Below are positions 9,158-28,801 of a stretch of DNA of 64,000 nt, one piece after another. A program made the translations under genes and the position numbers. Source of the DNA: Pseudomonadota bacterium (GTDB taxonomy: Bacteria > Pseudomonadota > Gammaproteobacteria > Steroidobacterales > Steroidobacteraceae); NCBI GenBank assembly GCA_016713725.1, contig JADJOO010000001.1:182001-246000 (forward strand), in the 5' to 3' direction. The notes beneath the pieces were generated by a model. The model had not been told where the DNA came from. It did not search any database and saw only the letters and a program-made list of their open reading frames with translations. Every line of letters begins with the position of its first letter. Position 1 is the stretch's first letter.

Positions 9158-9538
9158 ATGACCGAACAGGCACAACCCAGCGGCGCAAGCGCGCTGGACA
9201 CAGCAAAACTCGTCGCGGCAGTCGCGATCCTCGTGGGAGGCATCGCCTGCTTCTACGTGTTCGACCAGTATCCGGCCGCGGCGCGCTGGCTCGTCGTGCT
9301 GGTCGCGGTGGCGGCGAGCATATTCGTCGCGCTGCAGTCGGCGCAGGGTCGCGAGCTGTGGCAGTTCGTGCAGGGTTCGCGTGTCGAGCTGCGCAAGGTC
9401 GTCTGGCCGACGCGCGAGGACACCACCAAGATGACGCTCGTCGTCGTCGCGGCGATCCTCGTGATGGGGCTTTTTTTCTGGCTGCTCGACATGATGCTGG
9501 GCGCGATCACGCGCTCCCTCACCGGGCAAGGGGGCTGA
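9158..9538 (+). CDS. secE: preprotein translocase subunit SecE
   Basis: 126 aa, clamps SecY in the inner-membrane translocon. Three hydrophobic segments (about 15-35, 42-60 and 95-118), as in the three-TM gammaproteobacterial SecE. The conserved cytoplasmic amphipathic helix reads VELRKVVWPTREDTTK, containing the family VxWP motif. The frame is open upstream through the tRNA, but MTEQAQPSG at 9158 is the sensible start. Three nucleotides separate its stop from the nusG start. Confidence 0.93.
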   Translation: MTEQAQPSGASALDTAKLVAAVAILVGGIACFYVFDQYPAAARWLVVLVAVAASIFVALQSAQGRELWQFVQGSRVELRKVVWPTREDTTKMTLVVVAAILVMGLFFWLLDMMLGAITRSLTGQGG

Positions 9539-9540
9539 CC

Positions 9541-10074
9541 GTGGCGCTGCGCTGGTATGTCGTTCACGCGTACTCGAACTTCGAGCACAAGGTCTCGGCG
9601 AGCCTGAAGGACCGCATCAAGCTCCACGGGCTCGAGGACAAGTTCGGCGAGATCCTGGTCCCGACCGAAGAAGTGGTCGAGATGCGGGACGGGCAGCGCC
9701 GCAAGAGCGAGCGCAAGTTCTTCCCGGGCTACGTGCTGGTGCAGATGGAGATGAACGAAGACACCTGGCACCTCGTGCGCGAGACGCCGAAGGTCCTCGG
9801 GTTCATCGGCGGCACGCCCGAGCGCCCGGCCCCGATCACGGAGCGCGAGGCGAATGCCATTCTGCGCCGGGTCGAGGAAGGCGCCGAGAAGCCGCGGCCG
9901 AAGGTGTTGTTCGAGCCGGGCGAAGTCGTGCGCGTCACGGACGGCCCGTTCAACGACTTCAACGGCGTCGTCGAGTCGGTCAATTACGAGAAGAGCCGCA
10001 TGCAGGTCGCGGTTCAGATCCTCGGGCGCTCGACGCCCGTCGAATTGGAATTCAGCCAGGTCGAGAAAGCCTGA
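9541..10074 (+). CDS. nusG: transcription antitermination protein NusG
   Basis: 177 aa, GTG start at 9541 immediately after secE. N-terminal NGN domain begins LRWYVVHAYSNFEHKV and contains the RKFFPGYVLVQM strand typical of NusG. The C-terminal KOW domain reads FEPGEVVRVTDGPFNDFNG. Binds RNA polymerase beta' clamp helices, suppresses pausing and links to Rho and S10. Normally followed within ~100 bp by rplK; here a 190-bp gap filled by an extreme G/C tract intervenes. Confidence 0.97.
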   Translation: MALRWYVVHAYSNFEHKVSASLKDRIKLHGLEDKFGEILVPTEEVVEMRDGQRRKSERKFFPGYVLVQMEMNEDTWHLVRETPKVLGFIGGTPERPAPITEREANAILRRVEEGAEKPRPKVLFEPGEVVRVTDGPFNDFNGVVESVNYEKSRMQVAVQILGRSTPVELEFSQVEKA

Positions 10075-10075
10075 A

Positions 10076-10215
10076 GGGGGGTGGTGATTGGGGGTTGGGG
10101 GTGGGGGGTGGTGGGTTGGGGGGTGGGGGGGGGGGGGAGGGGGGGGGGGGGAGGGGGGGGGGTGGGGGGGGGCGGGGCGCCCCCCCCCCCTCCCCCCCCC
10201 CCCCCCCCCCCCCTC
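10076..10215 (+). repeat. G-run/C-run inverted tract R3 (nusG/rplK gap)
   Basis: Right after the nusG stop there is ~100 nt of GGGTT/GGGGT units that degrade into almost pure G (10119-10173), then a nearly pure C arm (10179-10214) ending in TCCCAACGGGG. The G and C arms could pair over ~35 bp. Pure homopolymer of this kind is prone to miscalls, so its exact length and composition are unreliable. No gene, and no convincing signal other than the rplK ribosome-binding AGAGAG before 10265. Confidence 0.8.
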
Positions 10216-10264
10216 CCAACGGGGAGCCCGCGAGGGCGTTCGCACCCAACAGAGGTAGAGAGAG

Positions 10265-10702
10265 ATGGCAAAGAAAGTAAACGGCTACGTCAAGCTGCAG
10301 GTGCCTGCAGGCCAGGCGAACCCGAGCCCGCCGATCGGTCCGGCGCTCGGCCAGCAGGGCGTCAACATCATGGAGTTCTGCAAGCAGTTCAATGCGCAGA
10401 CGCAGCAGGTCGAGAAGGGCTTGCCGATTCCCGTGGTGATCACGGTCTACAGCGACCGCAGCTTCACCTTCATCATGAAGACGCCGCCCGCGTCCGTGCT
10501 GATCCGCAAGGCGATCGGCATCGAGAAGGGCAGCGGCACGCCGAACACCGCCAAGGTCGGCAAGATCACGCGCAAGCAGCTCGAAGACATCGCCAGGACG
10601 AAGACCCCGGACCTGACCGCCGCCGATCTCGAAGCGGCCGTGCGGACCATCGCGGGCAGTGCCCGCAGCATGGGTGTCGATGTCGAAGGGTTGGAGGTCT
10701 GA
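10265..10702 (+). CDS. rplK: 50S ribosomal protein L11
   Basis: 145 aa (family ~142). Binds 23S rRNA helices 43/44 in the GTPase-associated centre. The N-terminal proline-rich switch PSPPIGPALGQQGVNI and the C-terminal RNA-binding domain ending AGSARSMGVDVEGLEV are intact. AGAGAG ribosome-binding region at 10257-10262. Two bases separate its stop from rplA. Confidence 0.98.
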   Translation: MAKKVNGYVKLQVPAGQANPSPPIGPALGQQGVNIMEFCKQFNAQTQQVEKGLPIPVVITVYSDRSFTFIMKTPPASVLIRKAIGIEKGSGTPNTAKVGKITRKQLEDIARTKTPDLTAADLEAAVRTIAGSARSMGVDVEGLEV

Positions 10703-10704
10703 TC

Positions 10705-11409
10705 ATGGTTGCCGTCGCCAAGCGTATGAAGCCGTGGGCCGAGAAGATCGTCCCGGGCAAGCAGTACCCGATCGAGGATGCCATTGGCATCGTCAAGCAG
10801 TTCGCCACCGCCAAGTTCGACGAAGCCGTCGACGTGTCGGTCAACCTGGGCGTGGACGCGTCCAAGTCGGACCAGCAGGTCCGCGGCTCGACCGTGCTCC
10901 CGCACGGCACGGGCAAGACCGTCCGCGTCGCCGTGTTCACGCAGGGCAAGAATGCCGATCTCGCGCGTGAAGCCGGCGCCGACATCGTCGGCATGGAAGA
11001 CCTCGCCGAAAAGGTGAAGGCGGGTGAGCTCAACTTCGACGTGGTCGTCGCCAGTCCGGACGCCATGCGCGTCGTGGGCCAGCTCGGCCAGATCCTCGGT
11101 CCGCGCGGACTGATGCCGAACCCGAAAGTCGGGACGGTCACGCCGGACGTCGCGGGCGCCGTCCGCAATGCGAAGGCCGGCCAGGTGCGTTTCCGTACCG
11201 ACAAGGGCGGCGTGATCCATTGCACGATCGGCAAGGCGAGCTTCGACACGTCGAAGCTGAAGGAGAACCTGCAGGCCCTGCTGGGCGACCTGCAGAAGTC
11301 CAAGCCGGCGTCGTCGAAGGGCGTCTACCTGCGCAAGGTCACCGTGTCGTCGACAATGGGTCCCGGCGTGCCGGTCGACCAGTCGTCGCTCACGTCGGCC
11401 GCGGGCTGA
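10705..11409 (+). CDS. rplA: 50S ribosomal protein L1
   Basis: 234 aa, the standard length. Forms the L1 stalk at the E site and in many bacteria represses its own operon by binding the L11 leader. Recognisable segments: SVNLGVDASKSDQQVRGSTV, the GQLGQILGPRGLMPNPKVGT motif and C-terminal VYLRKVTVSSTMGPGV. ATG at 10705 directly follows rplK. Confidence 0.98.
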   Translation: MVAVAKRMKPWAEKIVPGKQYPIEDAIGIVKQFATAKFDEAVDVSVNLGVDASKSDQQVRGSTVLPHGTGKTVRVAVFTQGKNADLAREAGADIVGMEDLAEKVKAGELNFDVVVASPDAMRVVGQLGQILGPRGLMPNPKVGTVTPDVAGAVRNAKAGQVRFRTDKGGVIHCTIGKASFDTSKLKENLQALLGDLQKSKPASSKGVYLRKVTVSSTMGPGVPVDQSSLTSAAG

Positions 11410-11674
11410 GCCGGGACGAGGTTTTCTTGAATTCAAGGTTTTGATGCAGGACCGTCCGTCGCCCCAGCCCACGCGAGTGGTGCAAGGCGGGGGACGGTCA
11501 TCATCGAAGACCGCAGGCGGGAGAGCTCTTCGCAGAGTCGCTCCCTTAATCGCGCAGCCTGCGCAGATGGTGGTACCCGAGTCAGTGTCTCACTGCCGAA
11601 GGTCCGCCTTCTTAAGAAGGGCGAACGCCTAAGGATGGGTGTTCGATGTTCGATCTTCAGGCCAGGAGGAAGAC
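11410..11674 (+). promoter_or_regulatory. rplJ leader (L10-type autoregulatory region)
   Basis: 265-bp non-coding gap in the position of the L10 leader, the mRNA site bound by L10(L12)4 to repress rplJL translation. It contains several GC-rich stem candidates around 11480-11560 and, just before the gene, GGTCCGCCTTCTTAAGAAGG (11600-11619) with a TTCTTAAGAA palindrome. An AGGAGGA box precedes rplJ. Assigned by position and structure potential; the fold was not computed. Confidence 0.5.
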
Positions 11675-12205
11675 ATGGCGCTTAGATTTGACGACAAGAA
11701 GGCACTGGTCGCCGAAGTGGCAACGGTCGCGCAGTCCGCGCTGTCCGTGGTCGCTGCGGAGTACCGGGGGCTGCCGGTTGCGAAGCTCACGGAGCTCCGC
11801 GCCAAGGCCCGCGCCAACCGCGTCTACATGCGCGTGGTGAAGAACACGCTGGCCCGTCGAGCCATCGCCGGCACTCAGTTCGAGTGCGTCGGTGACAAGC
11901 TCAAGGGTCCGCTGATCCTCGCCTTCTCGCAGGACGATCCGGGCGCGGCAGCACGGCTGATCAAGGCATTCGCGAAGGACAACGACAAGCTCGTTCCGAC
12001 GCTGGTGTCCCTGGGCGGCACGGTTCTGCCGGGCAGTGACCTCGAGCGCGTCGCAAGCCTGCCTACCAAGGACCAGGCTTTGGCGCAGCTGCTGGGAGTC
12101 ATCAAGGCCCCGATCGGCAAGTTCGTTCGCACGCTGGCAGAGCCTCACGCGAAGCTCGTGCGCACGATTGCAGCGGTCAAGGACCAGAAGAGCGCGGCCG
12201 CCTGA
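11675..12205 (+). CDS. rplJ: 50S ribosomal protein L10
   Basis: 176 aa. Base of the L12 stalk and translational autorepressor. N-terminal rRNA-binding domain contains YRGLPVAKLTELRAKAR and RVVKNTLARRA. The C-terminal helix (FVRTLAEPHAKLVRTIAAVK) is the docking site for L12 dimers. The frame opens at 11639, but ATG 11675 (MALRFDDKK) follows a good AGGAGGA and is the family start. Confidence 0.97.
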   Translation: MALRFDDKKALVAEVATVAQSALSVVAAEYRGLPVAKLTELRAKARANRVYMRVVKNTLARRAIAGTQFECVGDKLKGPLILAFSQDDPGAAARLIKAFAKDNDKLVPTLVSLGGTVLPGSDLERVASLPTKDQALAQLLGVIKAPIGKFVRTLAEPHAKLVRTIAAVKDQKSAAA

Positions 12206-12265
12206 GGCGGTCGCACACGTTGATTTACGGGTATTCAGGCAACAGCATTTACAGGAGCAACTGAC

Positions 12266-12649
<384 letters not shown>

Positions 12650-12682
12650 CCGCGATGCACGGGCCCGTGCCCGTTGCAGCAA

Positions 12683-12737
12683 GGGGAGCCGGGCGGTGTG
12701 ACAGCACCGTCCGGCGGCCCCTGTTCGTCGTTTTTTC
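12683..12737 (+). terminator. rplL-rpoB attenuator hairpin
   Basis: Stem CCGGGCGGTG (12689-12698) pairs with CACCGTCCGG (12705-12714) around a TGACAG loop, extended by GGGG/CCCC at the base, and is followed by a T6 run at 12731-12736. It matches the partial terminator that lowers RNA polymerase gene expression relative to L10/L12 in many bacteria. Confidence 0.75.
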
Positions 12738-12797
12738 GTCCGGTAGTTTCCGTCGCGCTCAGGCGCCGGCATCGGCAGCCTAGAGAGGGTGATCGCA

Positions 12798-16930
<4,133 letters not shown>

Positions 16931-16967
16931 GCGGCCCCGAGGCCGCCACCACTGCGCAGGTGACCCA

Positions 16968-21192
<4,225 letters not shown>

Positions 21193-21217
21193 GCGGGGCA
21201 GGGTGGGGGTACGTACA

Positions 21218-21254
21218 GTGTCAAGTTGACACGGTAGGCCCCCCTCCCTAAAAT
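21218..21254 (+). promoter_or_regulatory. str operon promoter with overlapping palindrome
   Basis: Consensus TTGACA at 21226-21231, 17-bp spacer and TAAAAT at 21249-21254. A perfect palindrome GTGTCAA-G-TTGACAC (21218-21232) covers the -35 box, a classic position for a repressor or activator site. The regulator is not identifiable. Confidence 0.7.
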
Positions 21255-21314
21255 TTCGGCCCCTCGTTTGGGATGCTGCCGGCGATTCTCCCGTGCGGCA
21301 TTCGTTTGAACCAT

Positions 21315-21350
21315 ACCGGGCCGCCGCAGGGCGGCCCGGTGTTTCTTGCT
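21315..21350 (+). terminator. intrinsic terminator upstream of rpsL
   Basis: Perfect 11-bp stem ACCGGGCCGCC (21315-21325) / GGCGGCCCGGT (21330-21340) with a GCAG loop, then GTTTCTTGCTT. It lies between the str promoter and rpsL, so it would attenuate that promoter as well as end rpoBC transcription. Confidence 0.7.
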
Positions 21351-21361
21351 TGATGTAACGC

Positions 21362-21383
21362 GGCGGACGCCGAGGCGTCCGCC
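21362..21383 (+). promoter_or_regulatory. palindromic hairpin before rpsL
   Basis: Perfect 10-bp inverted repeat GGCGGACGCC-GA-GGCGTCCGCC in the rpsL leader, ending ~22 bp before the start codon. No T-run, so it is more likely a leader RNA structure or protein site than a terminator. Confidence 0.5.
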
Positions 21384-21405
21384 AACCTGGAGTCGGTCCT
21401 TAACC

Positions 21406-21831
21406 ATGTCAACCGTCAATCAGCTGATCCGTGCGCCGCGCGGCGAAGCCGCCGCCAAGAGCAAGGTCCCCGCCCTCGGCAATTCGCCGCAGAAGCGCGG
21501 CGTCTGCACGCGCGTCTACACCACCACGCCGAAGAAGCCGAACTCGGCGCTGCGCAAGGTCGCCAAGGTGCGCCTTACCAACGGCTACGAGGTCATCAGC
21601 TACATCGGCGGCGAAGGCCACAACCTGCAGGAGCACTCGGTGGTGCTCATCCGCGGCGGCCGCGTCAAGGACCTGCCGGGCGTGCGTTACCACACGGTGC
21701 GCGGCACGCTCGATTGCGCCGGCGTCTCCGATCGCAAGCAGAGCCGGTCGAAGTACGGCGCCAAGCGCCCGAAGGCGGCCAGCACTAACCACGCTCACGA
21801 GTCATCAGTCGCCAGCGAAGCGGAATTCAAC
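21406..21831 (+). CDS. rpsL: 30S ribosomal protein S12, no stop before rpsG
   Basis: Decoding-centre protein. MSTVNQLIRAPR start, the streptomycin-site loop TTPKKPNSALRKVAKVRL and the RGGRVKDLPGVRYH loop are intact. Codon 124 (21775-21777) is exactly where the family ends (SKYGAKRPKA), but no stop follows. The frame continues through 18 unrelated codons (ASTNHAHESSVA...) straight into rpsG. A TAA exists two bases out of frame at 21786-21788. A lost stop through an indel is the simplest reading; a real S12-S7 fusion would be unusual. Confidence 0.93.
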
Positions 21832-22311
21832 ATGTCGCGTAGATCCCAAGCCCCCACCCGCACCATCCTGCCGGACCCGAAGTTCAACAGCGTCCTGCTG
21901 GCGAAGTTCATGAACATGGTCATGGAGCGCGGCAAGAAGTCCGTAGCCGAGCGCATCGTTTACGGTGCGATCGACCGCATGGCCGAGAAAACCGGCCGCC
22001 CGGCCGAGCAGACGCTCGACCTGCTGACCCAGGCGCTCGACAACGTCAAGCCGATGGTCGAGGTGAAGTCCCGCCGCGTCGGCGGCGCCACCTACCAGGT
22101 GCCGGTCGAAGTCCGCGCCCAGCGCCGCCAGACCCTCGCCATGCGCTGGGTCATCGAGGCCGCGACCGCCCGCAGCGAGAAGTCGATGGCGCTGCGCCTC
22201 GCCTCGAAGCTGCTGGAAGCCGCCGAGAACCGCGGCGCCGCCGTGCGCAAGCGCGAGGACACGCACCGGATGGCGGAGGCCAACAAGGCCTTCGCGCACT
22301 ACCGCTGGTAG
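21832..22311 (+). CDS. rpsG: 30S ribosomal protein S7
   Basis: 159 aa (family ~156). Primary 16S 3'-domain binder and autoregulator of the str operon. Begins MSRRSQAPTRTILPDPKFNS and contains FMNMVMERGKKSVAERIVYG, VEVKSRRVGGATYQVPVEVR and C-terminal DTHRMAEANKAFAHYRW, all typical. In frame with the preceding S12 reading frame. An independent start at ATG 21832 is expected, with a weak GAAGCGG box. Confidence 0.96.
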   Translation: MSRRSQAPTRTILPDPKFNSVLLAKFMNMVMERGKKSVAERIVYGAIDRMAEKTGRPAEQTLDLLTQALDNVKPMVEVKSRRVGGATYQVPVEVRAQRRQTLAMRWVIEAATARSEKSMALRLASKLLEAAENRGAAVRKREDTHRMAEANKAFAHYRW

Positions 22312-22348
22312 GCCGCTGGCCCACCCGCAAGACTGAAGGACCCCAATC

Positions 22349-25666
<3,318 letters not shown>

Positions 25667-25678
25667 AGGTCCAACGCA

Positions 25679-25990
25679 ATGGCACGCCAGAACATCCGCA
25701 TCCGCCTCAAGGCGTTCGACCACCGTCTCATCGACAACTCGGCCCGCGAGATCGTCGAGACCGCCAAGCGCACCGGCGCCACGGTTCGTGGCCCGATCCC
25801 GCTGCCGGTGAAGATGGAGCGTTTCACGCTCCTGATCTCGCCGCACGTGGACAAGGATGCGCGGGACCAGTACGAGATGCGCACCCATAAGCGACTCATG
25901 GACATCCTGAACCCGACCGACAAGACGGTGGACGCGCTCATGAAGCTCGAACTGCCGGCCGGCGTGGACGTCCAGATCAAGCTCAACTGA
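25679..25990 (+). CDS. rpsJ: 30S ribosomal protein S10
   Basis: 103 aa, standard length. ARQNIRIRLKAFDHRLIDNS start and the TGATVRGPIPLPVKMERFTLL loop are diagnostic. Also NusE, the Nus-factor partner of NusB and NusG. Co-transcribed with tufA (12-bp gap) but separated from rplC by 296 bp, whereas the S10 operon normally continues without a gap. Confidence 0.98.
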   Translation: MARQNIRIRLKAFDHRLIDNSAREIVETAKRTGATVRGPIPLPVKMERFTLLISPHVDKDARDQYEMRTHKRLMDILNPTDKTVDALMKLELPAGVDVQIKLN

Positions 25991-25993
25991 CGA

Positions 25994-26063
25994 GCGGGCG
26001 GGGGGATGGGTGGGGGGGAGCGCGGTCTCTGTACTAACCCCAACCCCCATCCCCTAACCCCTC
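25994..26063 (+). repeat. G-run inverted repeat R4 (rpsJ/rplC gap)
   Basis: A short G-run arm (25995-26019, GGCGGGGGGATGGGTGGGGGGG) faces a C-run arm ACTAACCCC/AACCCCC/ATCCCCTAACCCCT (26033-26062). Arm pairing is imperfect, but composition, orientation and the ACTAACCCC inner edge match the other elements. Confidence 0.75.
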
Positions 26064-26071
26064 AGAAGGGG

Positions 26072-26100
26072 TTGCGAAGCCCCCGAGAGTCGCCTATAGT
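26072..26100 (+). promoter_or_regulatory. candidate promoter for rplC operon
   Basis: TTGCGA (26072-26077), 17-bp spacer, TATAGT (26095-26100), lying just downstream of repeat R4. If active, it would uncouple rplC and following genes from the tufA-rpsJ transcript. Confidence 0.5.
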
Positions 26101-26205
26101 GCGCGGCTCACCTCGCCGAGGCCTGGCCGGCTTTGCCGGTACCGCTCGAGCGGCGCGACTGCCAGGTCTGGCGGGTCGCTCCACTCAAACGGATTCCTTG
26201 TCGAG

Positions 26206-26240
26206 CCTGGCGGCTGTTTTTACGCCAGGAACCAGTTTTT
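26206..26240 (+). terminator. possible leader attenuator before rplC
   Basis: CCTGGC (26206-26211) pairs with GCCAGG (26224-26229) around a 12-nt loop, followed by AACCAG and a T6 run (26235-26240), ~46 bp before rplC. Position resembles the S10 leader attenuator controlled by L4, but the stem is short. Confidence 0.35.
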
Positions 26241-26286
26241 TCAGCCACAGCCAATCGCAGCTGCGGCGGTGTACGAGGACACAGAG

Positions 26287-26985
26287 ATGACGATCGGTCT
26301 GATTGGCCGCAAGGCCGGCATGACACGCGTCTTCACGGACGCGGGCGAGTCGATCCCGGTGACGGTGATCGAGGCTCTGCCCAACCGCGTCACCCAGGTC
26401 AAGGGTGTCGAGGGCGACGGCTATCGCGCCATCCAGGTGACGTTCGGCAGCAAGAAGCCGTCGCGCCTGACGCGTTCGGCGGCGGGTCACTTCGCCAAGG
26501 CGAAGGTCGAGCCGGGTGAGGCGCTCGTCGAATTCCGTCTCGCCGACGGCGAAGGCGCCGAGCTCGCCACGGGCTCGGAACTCAAGGTCGACATGTTCGC
26601 CAAGGGCCAGGTCGTCGACGTGACCGGCACCACGATCGGTAAAGGCTTCGCCGGCACCATCAAGCGGCACAACTTTGCTGGCGGTCCTGCCTCGCACGGC
26701 GCCTCATTGTTCCACCGCACGCCTGGCTCCATCGGCCAGCGCCAGACGCCGGGACGGGTGTTCCAGGGCAAGCGCATGTCCGGCCACATGGGCAACATCC
26801 GTCGCACCATCGAGAAGCTGCAGATCGTCGAGATCGACGCTGTGCGCAACCTGCTCCTGATCCGCGGCGCCGTGCCGGGCTCGGCGGGCGGCGAAGTGAT
26901 CGTGCGTCCTTCCTTGAAGGCGGCTCGCCTGGCGCAGCGCAAGACGCTGGCGCCGAAGCAGCCGGCCGCCAAGACGAAGAAGTAA
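26287..26985 (+). CDS. rplC: 50S ribosomal protein L3
   Basis: 232 aa, ~20 longer than E. coli L3 because of a basic Ala/Lys tail after residue ~210 (KTLAPKQPAAKTKK). Start MTIGLIGRKAGMTRVF at 26287 rather than the in-frame upstream codon at 26269. The central KRHNFAGGPASHGASLFHR and GQRQTPGRVFQGKRMSGHMG loops reach the peptidyl-transferase centre. Confidence 0.97.
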   Translation: MTIGLIGRKAGMTRVFTDAGESIPVTVIEALPNRVTQVKGVEGDGYRAIQVTFGSKKPSRLTRSAAGHFAKAKVEPGEALVEFRLADGEGAELATGSELKVDMFAKGQVVDVTGTTIGKGFAGTIKRHNFAGGPASHGASLFHRTPGSIGQRQTPGRVFQGKRMSGHMGNIRRTIEKLQIVEIDAVRNLLLIRGAVPGSAGGEVIVRPSLKAARLAQRKTLAPKQPAAKTKK

Positions 26986-27015
26986 CCCGCCCCGGAAAAA
27001 TGACGGGAAACTGAC

Positions 27016-27627
27016 ATGGCAACCCAACTCAAGCTCCAGCAGGGCGGCAACAGCATCGAAGTGTCCGAGAAGACCTTCGGCCGCGAATTCAACGAAGCCC
27101 TCGTGCACCAGGTCGTCACTGCCTACATGGCAGCTGGCCGTGCCGGCACGAAGCGCCAGAAGAGCAAGGCTGAAGTCCGCGGCGGCGGCATCAAGCCGTG
27201 GAAGCAGAAGGGCGGCGGTCGCGCCCGCGCCGGCTCCATCCGCAGCCCGATCTGGGTCGGCGGCGGTCGCGCCTTCGCTGCGCGACCGCGCGACTTCTCG
27301 CAGAAGGTCAACCGCAAGATGTACCGCGGCGCCATTGCGGCGCTGCTGTCCGAGCTGGTTCGCCTCGAGCGCCTGACGGTGGTCGAGTCGTTCGCGCTCG
27401 AAGCGCCAAAGACCAGGATGCTCGCCGCGAAACTCAAGGAGCTGGGCCTTGGGGACGTGCTGATCGTCGTGGAAGCCTATGACGAGAAACTCGAGCTGGC
27501 CTCGCGCAATCTGCACGGCGTCTCGGTCCTGCCGGTCACGGCGGTCGACCCGGTGAGCCTGGTCCGCCACGAGCGCGTGCTCGCGACGGTCGGTGCCGTT
27601 CGCATGCTCGAGGAGAAGCTGGCATGA
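27016..27627 (+). CDS. rplD: 50S ribosomal protein L4
   Basis: 203 aa. The extended loop that lines the exit tunnel is visible as GTKRQKSKAEVRGGGIKPWK with QKGGGRARAGSIRSPIWVGG. In many gammaproteobacteria L4 also represses the S10 operon. Its stop overlaps the rplW ATG (ATGA). Confidence 0.97.
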   Translation: MATQLKLQQGGNSIEVSEKTFGREFNEALVHQVVTAYMAAGRAGTKRQKSKAEVRGGGIKPWKQKGGGRARAGSIRSPIWVGGGRAFAARPRDFSQKVNRKMYRGAIAALLSELVRLERLTVVESFALEAPKTRMLAAKLKELGLGDVLIVVEAYDEKLELASRNLHGVSVLPVTAVDPVSLVRHERVLATVGAVRMLEEKLA

Positions 27628-27926
27628 GCAGCAAAGAGCGTTTGATGCAGGTGCTGGTTGCGCCGCACGTGTCCGAAAAGGCCGCGCGCGCATCCGAGCA
27701 GGGCAACCAGATGGTGTTCCGCGTCGCGCGCGATGCCACCAAGCCCGAGATCAAGGCGGCCGTCGAGCTGATGTTCGAAGTCAAGGTCGACGCCGTGCAG
27801 GTCGTGAACGTGATGGGCAAGGCGAAGCGCTTCGGCGGTCGTCCGGGCAGGCGTTCGGACTGGAAGAAGGCCTACGTGAAGCTCGCGCAGGGCCAGACGA
27901 TCGATTTCGCCGGCGCCGAAAAGTAA
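27624..27926 (+). CDS. rplW: 50S ribosomal protein L23
   Basis: 100 aa. Tunnel-exit protein and docking site for trigger factor and SRP. VLVAPHVSEKAARASEQ and the FEVKVDAVQVVNVMGKAKRF strand pair, then GRRSDWKKAYVKL, are typical. ATG overlaps the rplD stop. Confidence 0.97.
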   Translation: MSSKERLMQVLVAPHVSEKAARASEQGNQMVFRVARDATKPEIKAAVELMFEVKVDAVQVVNVMGKAKRFGGRPGRRSDWKKAYVKLAQGQTIDFAGAEK

Positions 27927-27958
27927 CCGGCACCGGCAAAGCAGACGGAAGCTAACCA

Positions 27959-28783
27959 ATGGCTCTCATCAAGACCAAACCGACGTCGCCGGGTCGCCGC
28001 TTCGTCGTGAAGGCGGACCGCTCGCACCTGCACAAGGGCGAGCCGGTGCACGCGCTCACGGCTGCGAAGCAGCGCACGGGCGCCCGCAACAACATGGGTC
28101 GGCAGACGACGCGCCACAAGGGCGGCGGTCATGCCAGGCGCTATCGCGTCGTCGATTTCGTGCGCAACAAGGACGGCGTGCCGGGCAAGGTCGAGCATCT
28201 CGAGTACGACCCGAACCGCAACGCGCATCTGGCTCTCGTGCTCTACGCCGACGGCGAACGCCGCTACATCCTCGCCCCGAAGGGCGTGGGTGCGGGCGAT
28301 GCGATCGTCTCGGGCGTCGATGCCCCGATCAAGTCGGGCAACGCGCTGCCGCTGCGCAACATCCCGATCGGCTCGCTCGTGCACAACGTCGAGCTGAAGC
28401 CCGGCCGTGGTGGCCAGCTCGGCCGCAGCGCCGGCGCATCGGTGCAGCTGGTCGCGCGCGAAGGTCTCTACGCGACGATCCGGCTGCGCTCGACCGAGAT
28501 GCGCAAGGTGCACGTCGACTGCCGCGCCACGATCGGCGAAGTGGGCAACGAAGAAAACAACCTGATCGTCTACGGCAAGGCTGGCGCGAAGCGCTGGCGT
28601 GGCATACGCCCGACGGTCCGCGGCGTGGTCATGAACCCCGTCGACCATCCGCACGGCGGTGGTGAGGGCAAGTCCGGCCAGGGCAACCCGCACCCGGTTT
28701 CGCCGTGGGGCTGGAAGACGAAGGGCAAGAAGACCCGCACCAACAAGCGCACGTCCGGACTCATCATCCGGCGCCGAAACTGA
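27959..28783 (+). CDS. rplB: 50S ribosomal protein L2
   Basis: 274 aa, standard. Binds 23S domain IV and is needed for subunit joining. The conserved histidine segment RGVVMNPVDHPHGGGEGK and C-terminal TRTNKRTSGLIIRRRN are present, as is the N-terminal RHKGGGHARRYR. Confidence 0.98.
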   Translation: MALIKTKPTSPGRRFVVKADRSHLHKGEPVHALTAAKQRTGARNNMGRQTTRHKGGGHARRYRVVDFVRNKDGVPGKVEHLEYDPNRNAHLALVLYADGERRYILAPKGVGAGDAIVSGVDAPIKSGNALPLRNIPIGSLVHNVELKPGRGGQLGRSAGASVQLVAREGLYATIRLRSTEMRKVHVDCRATIGEVGNEENNLIVYGKAGAKRWRGIRPTVRGVVMNPVDHPHGGGEGKSGQGNPHPVSPWGWKTKGKKTRTNKRTSGLIIRRRN

Positions 28784-28801
28784 GCCTGAGAGGAGCTGCC
28801 A

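Noticed and set aside
10014..10280. Gly/Pro homopolymer frames over 10081-10215
   Set aside because: Products of the G/C tract with no codon structure.
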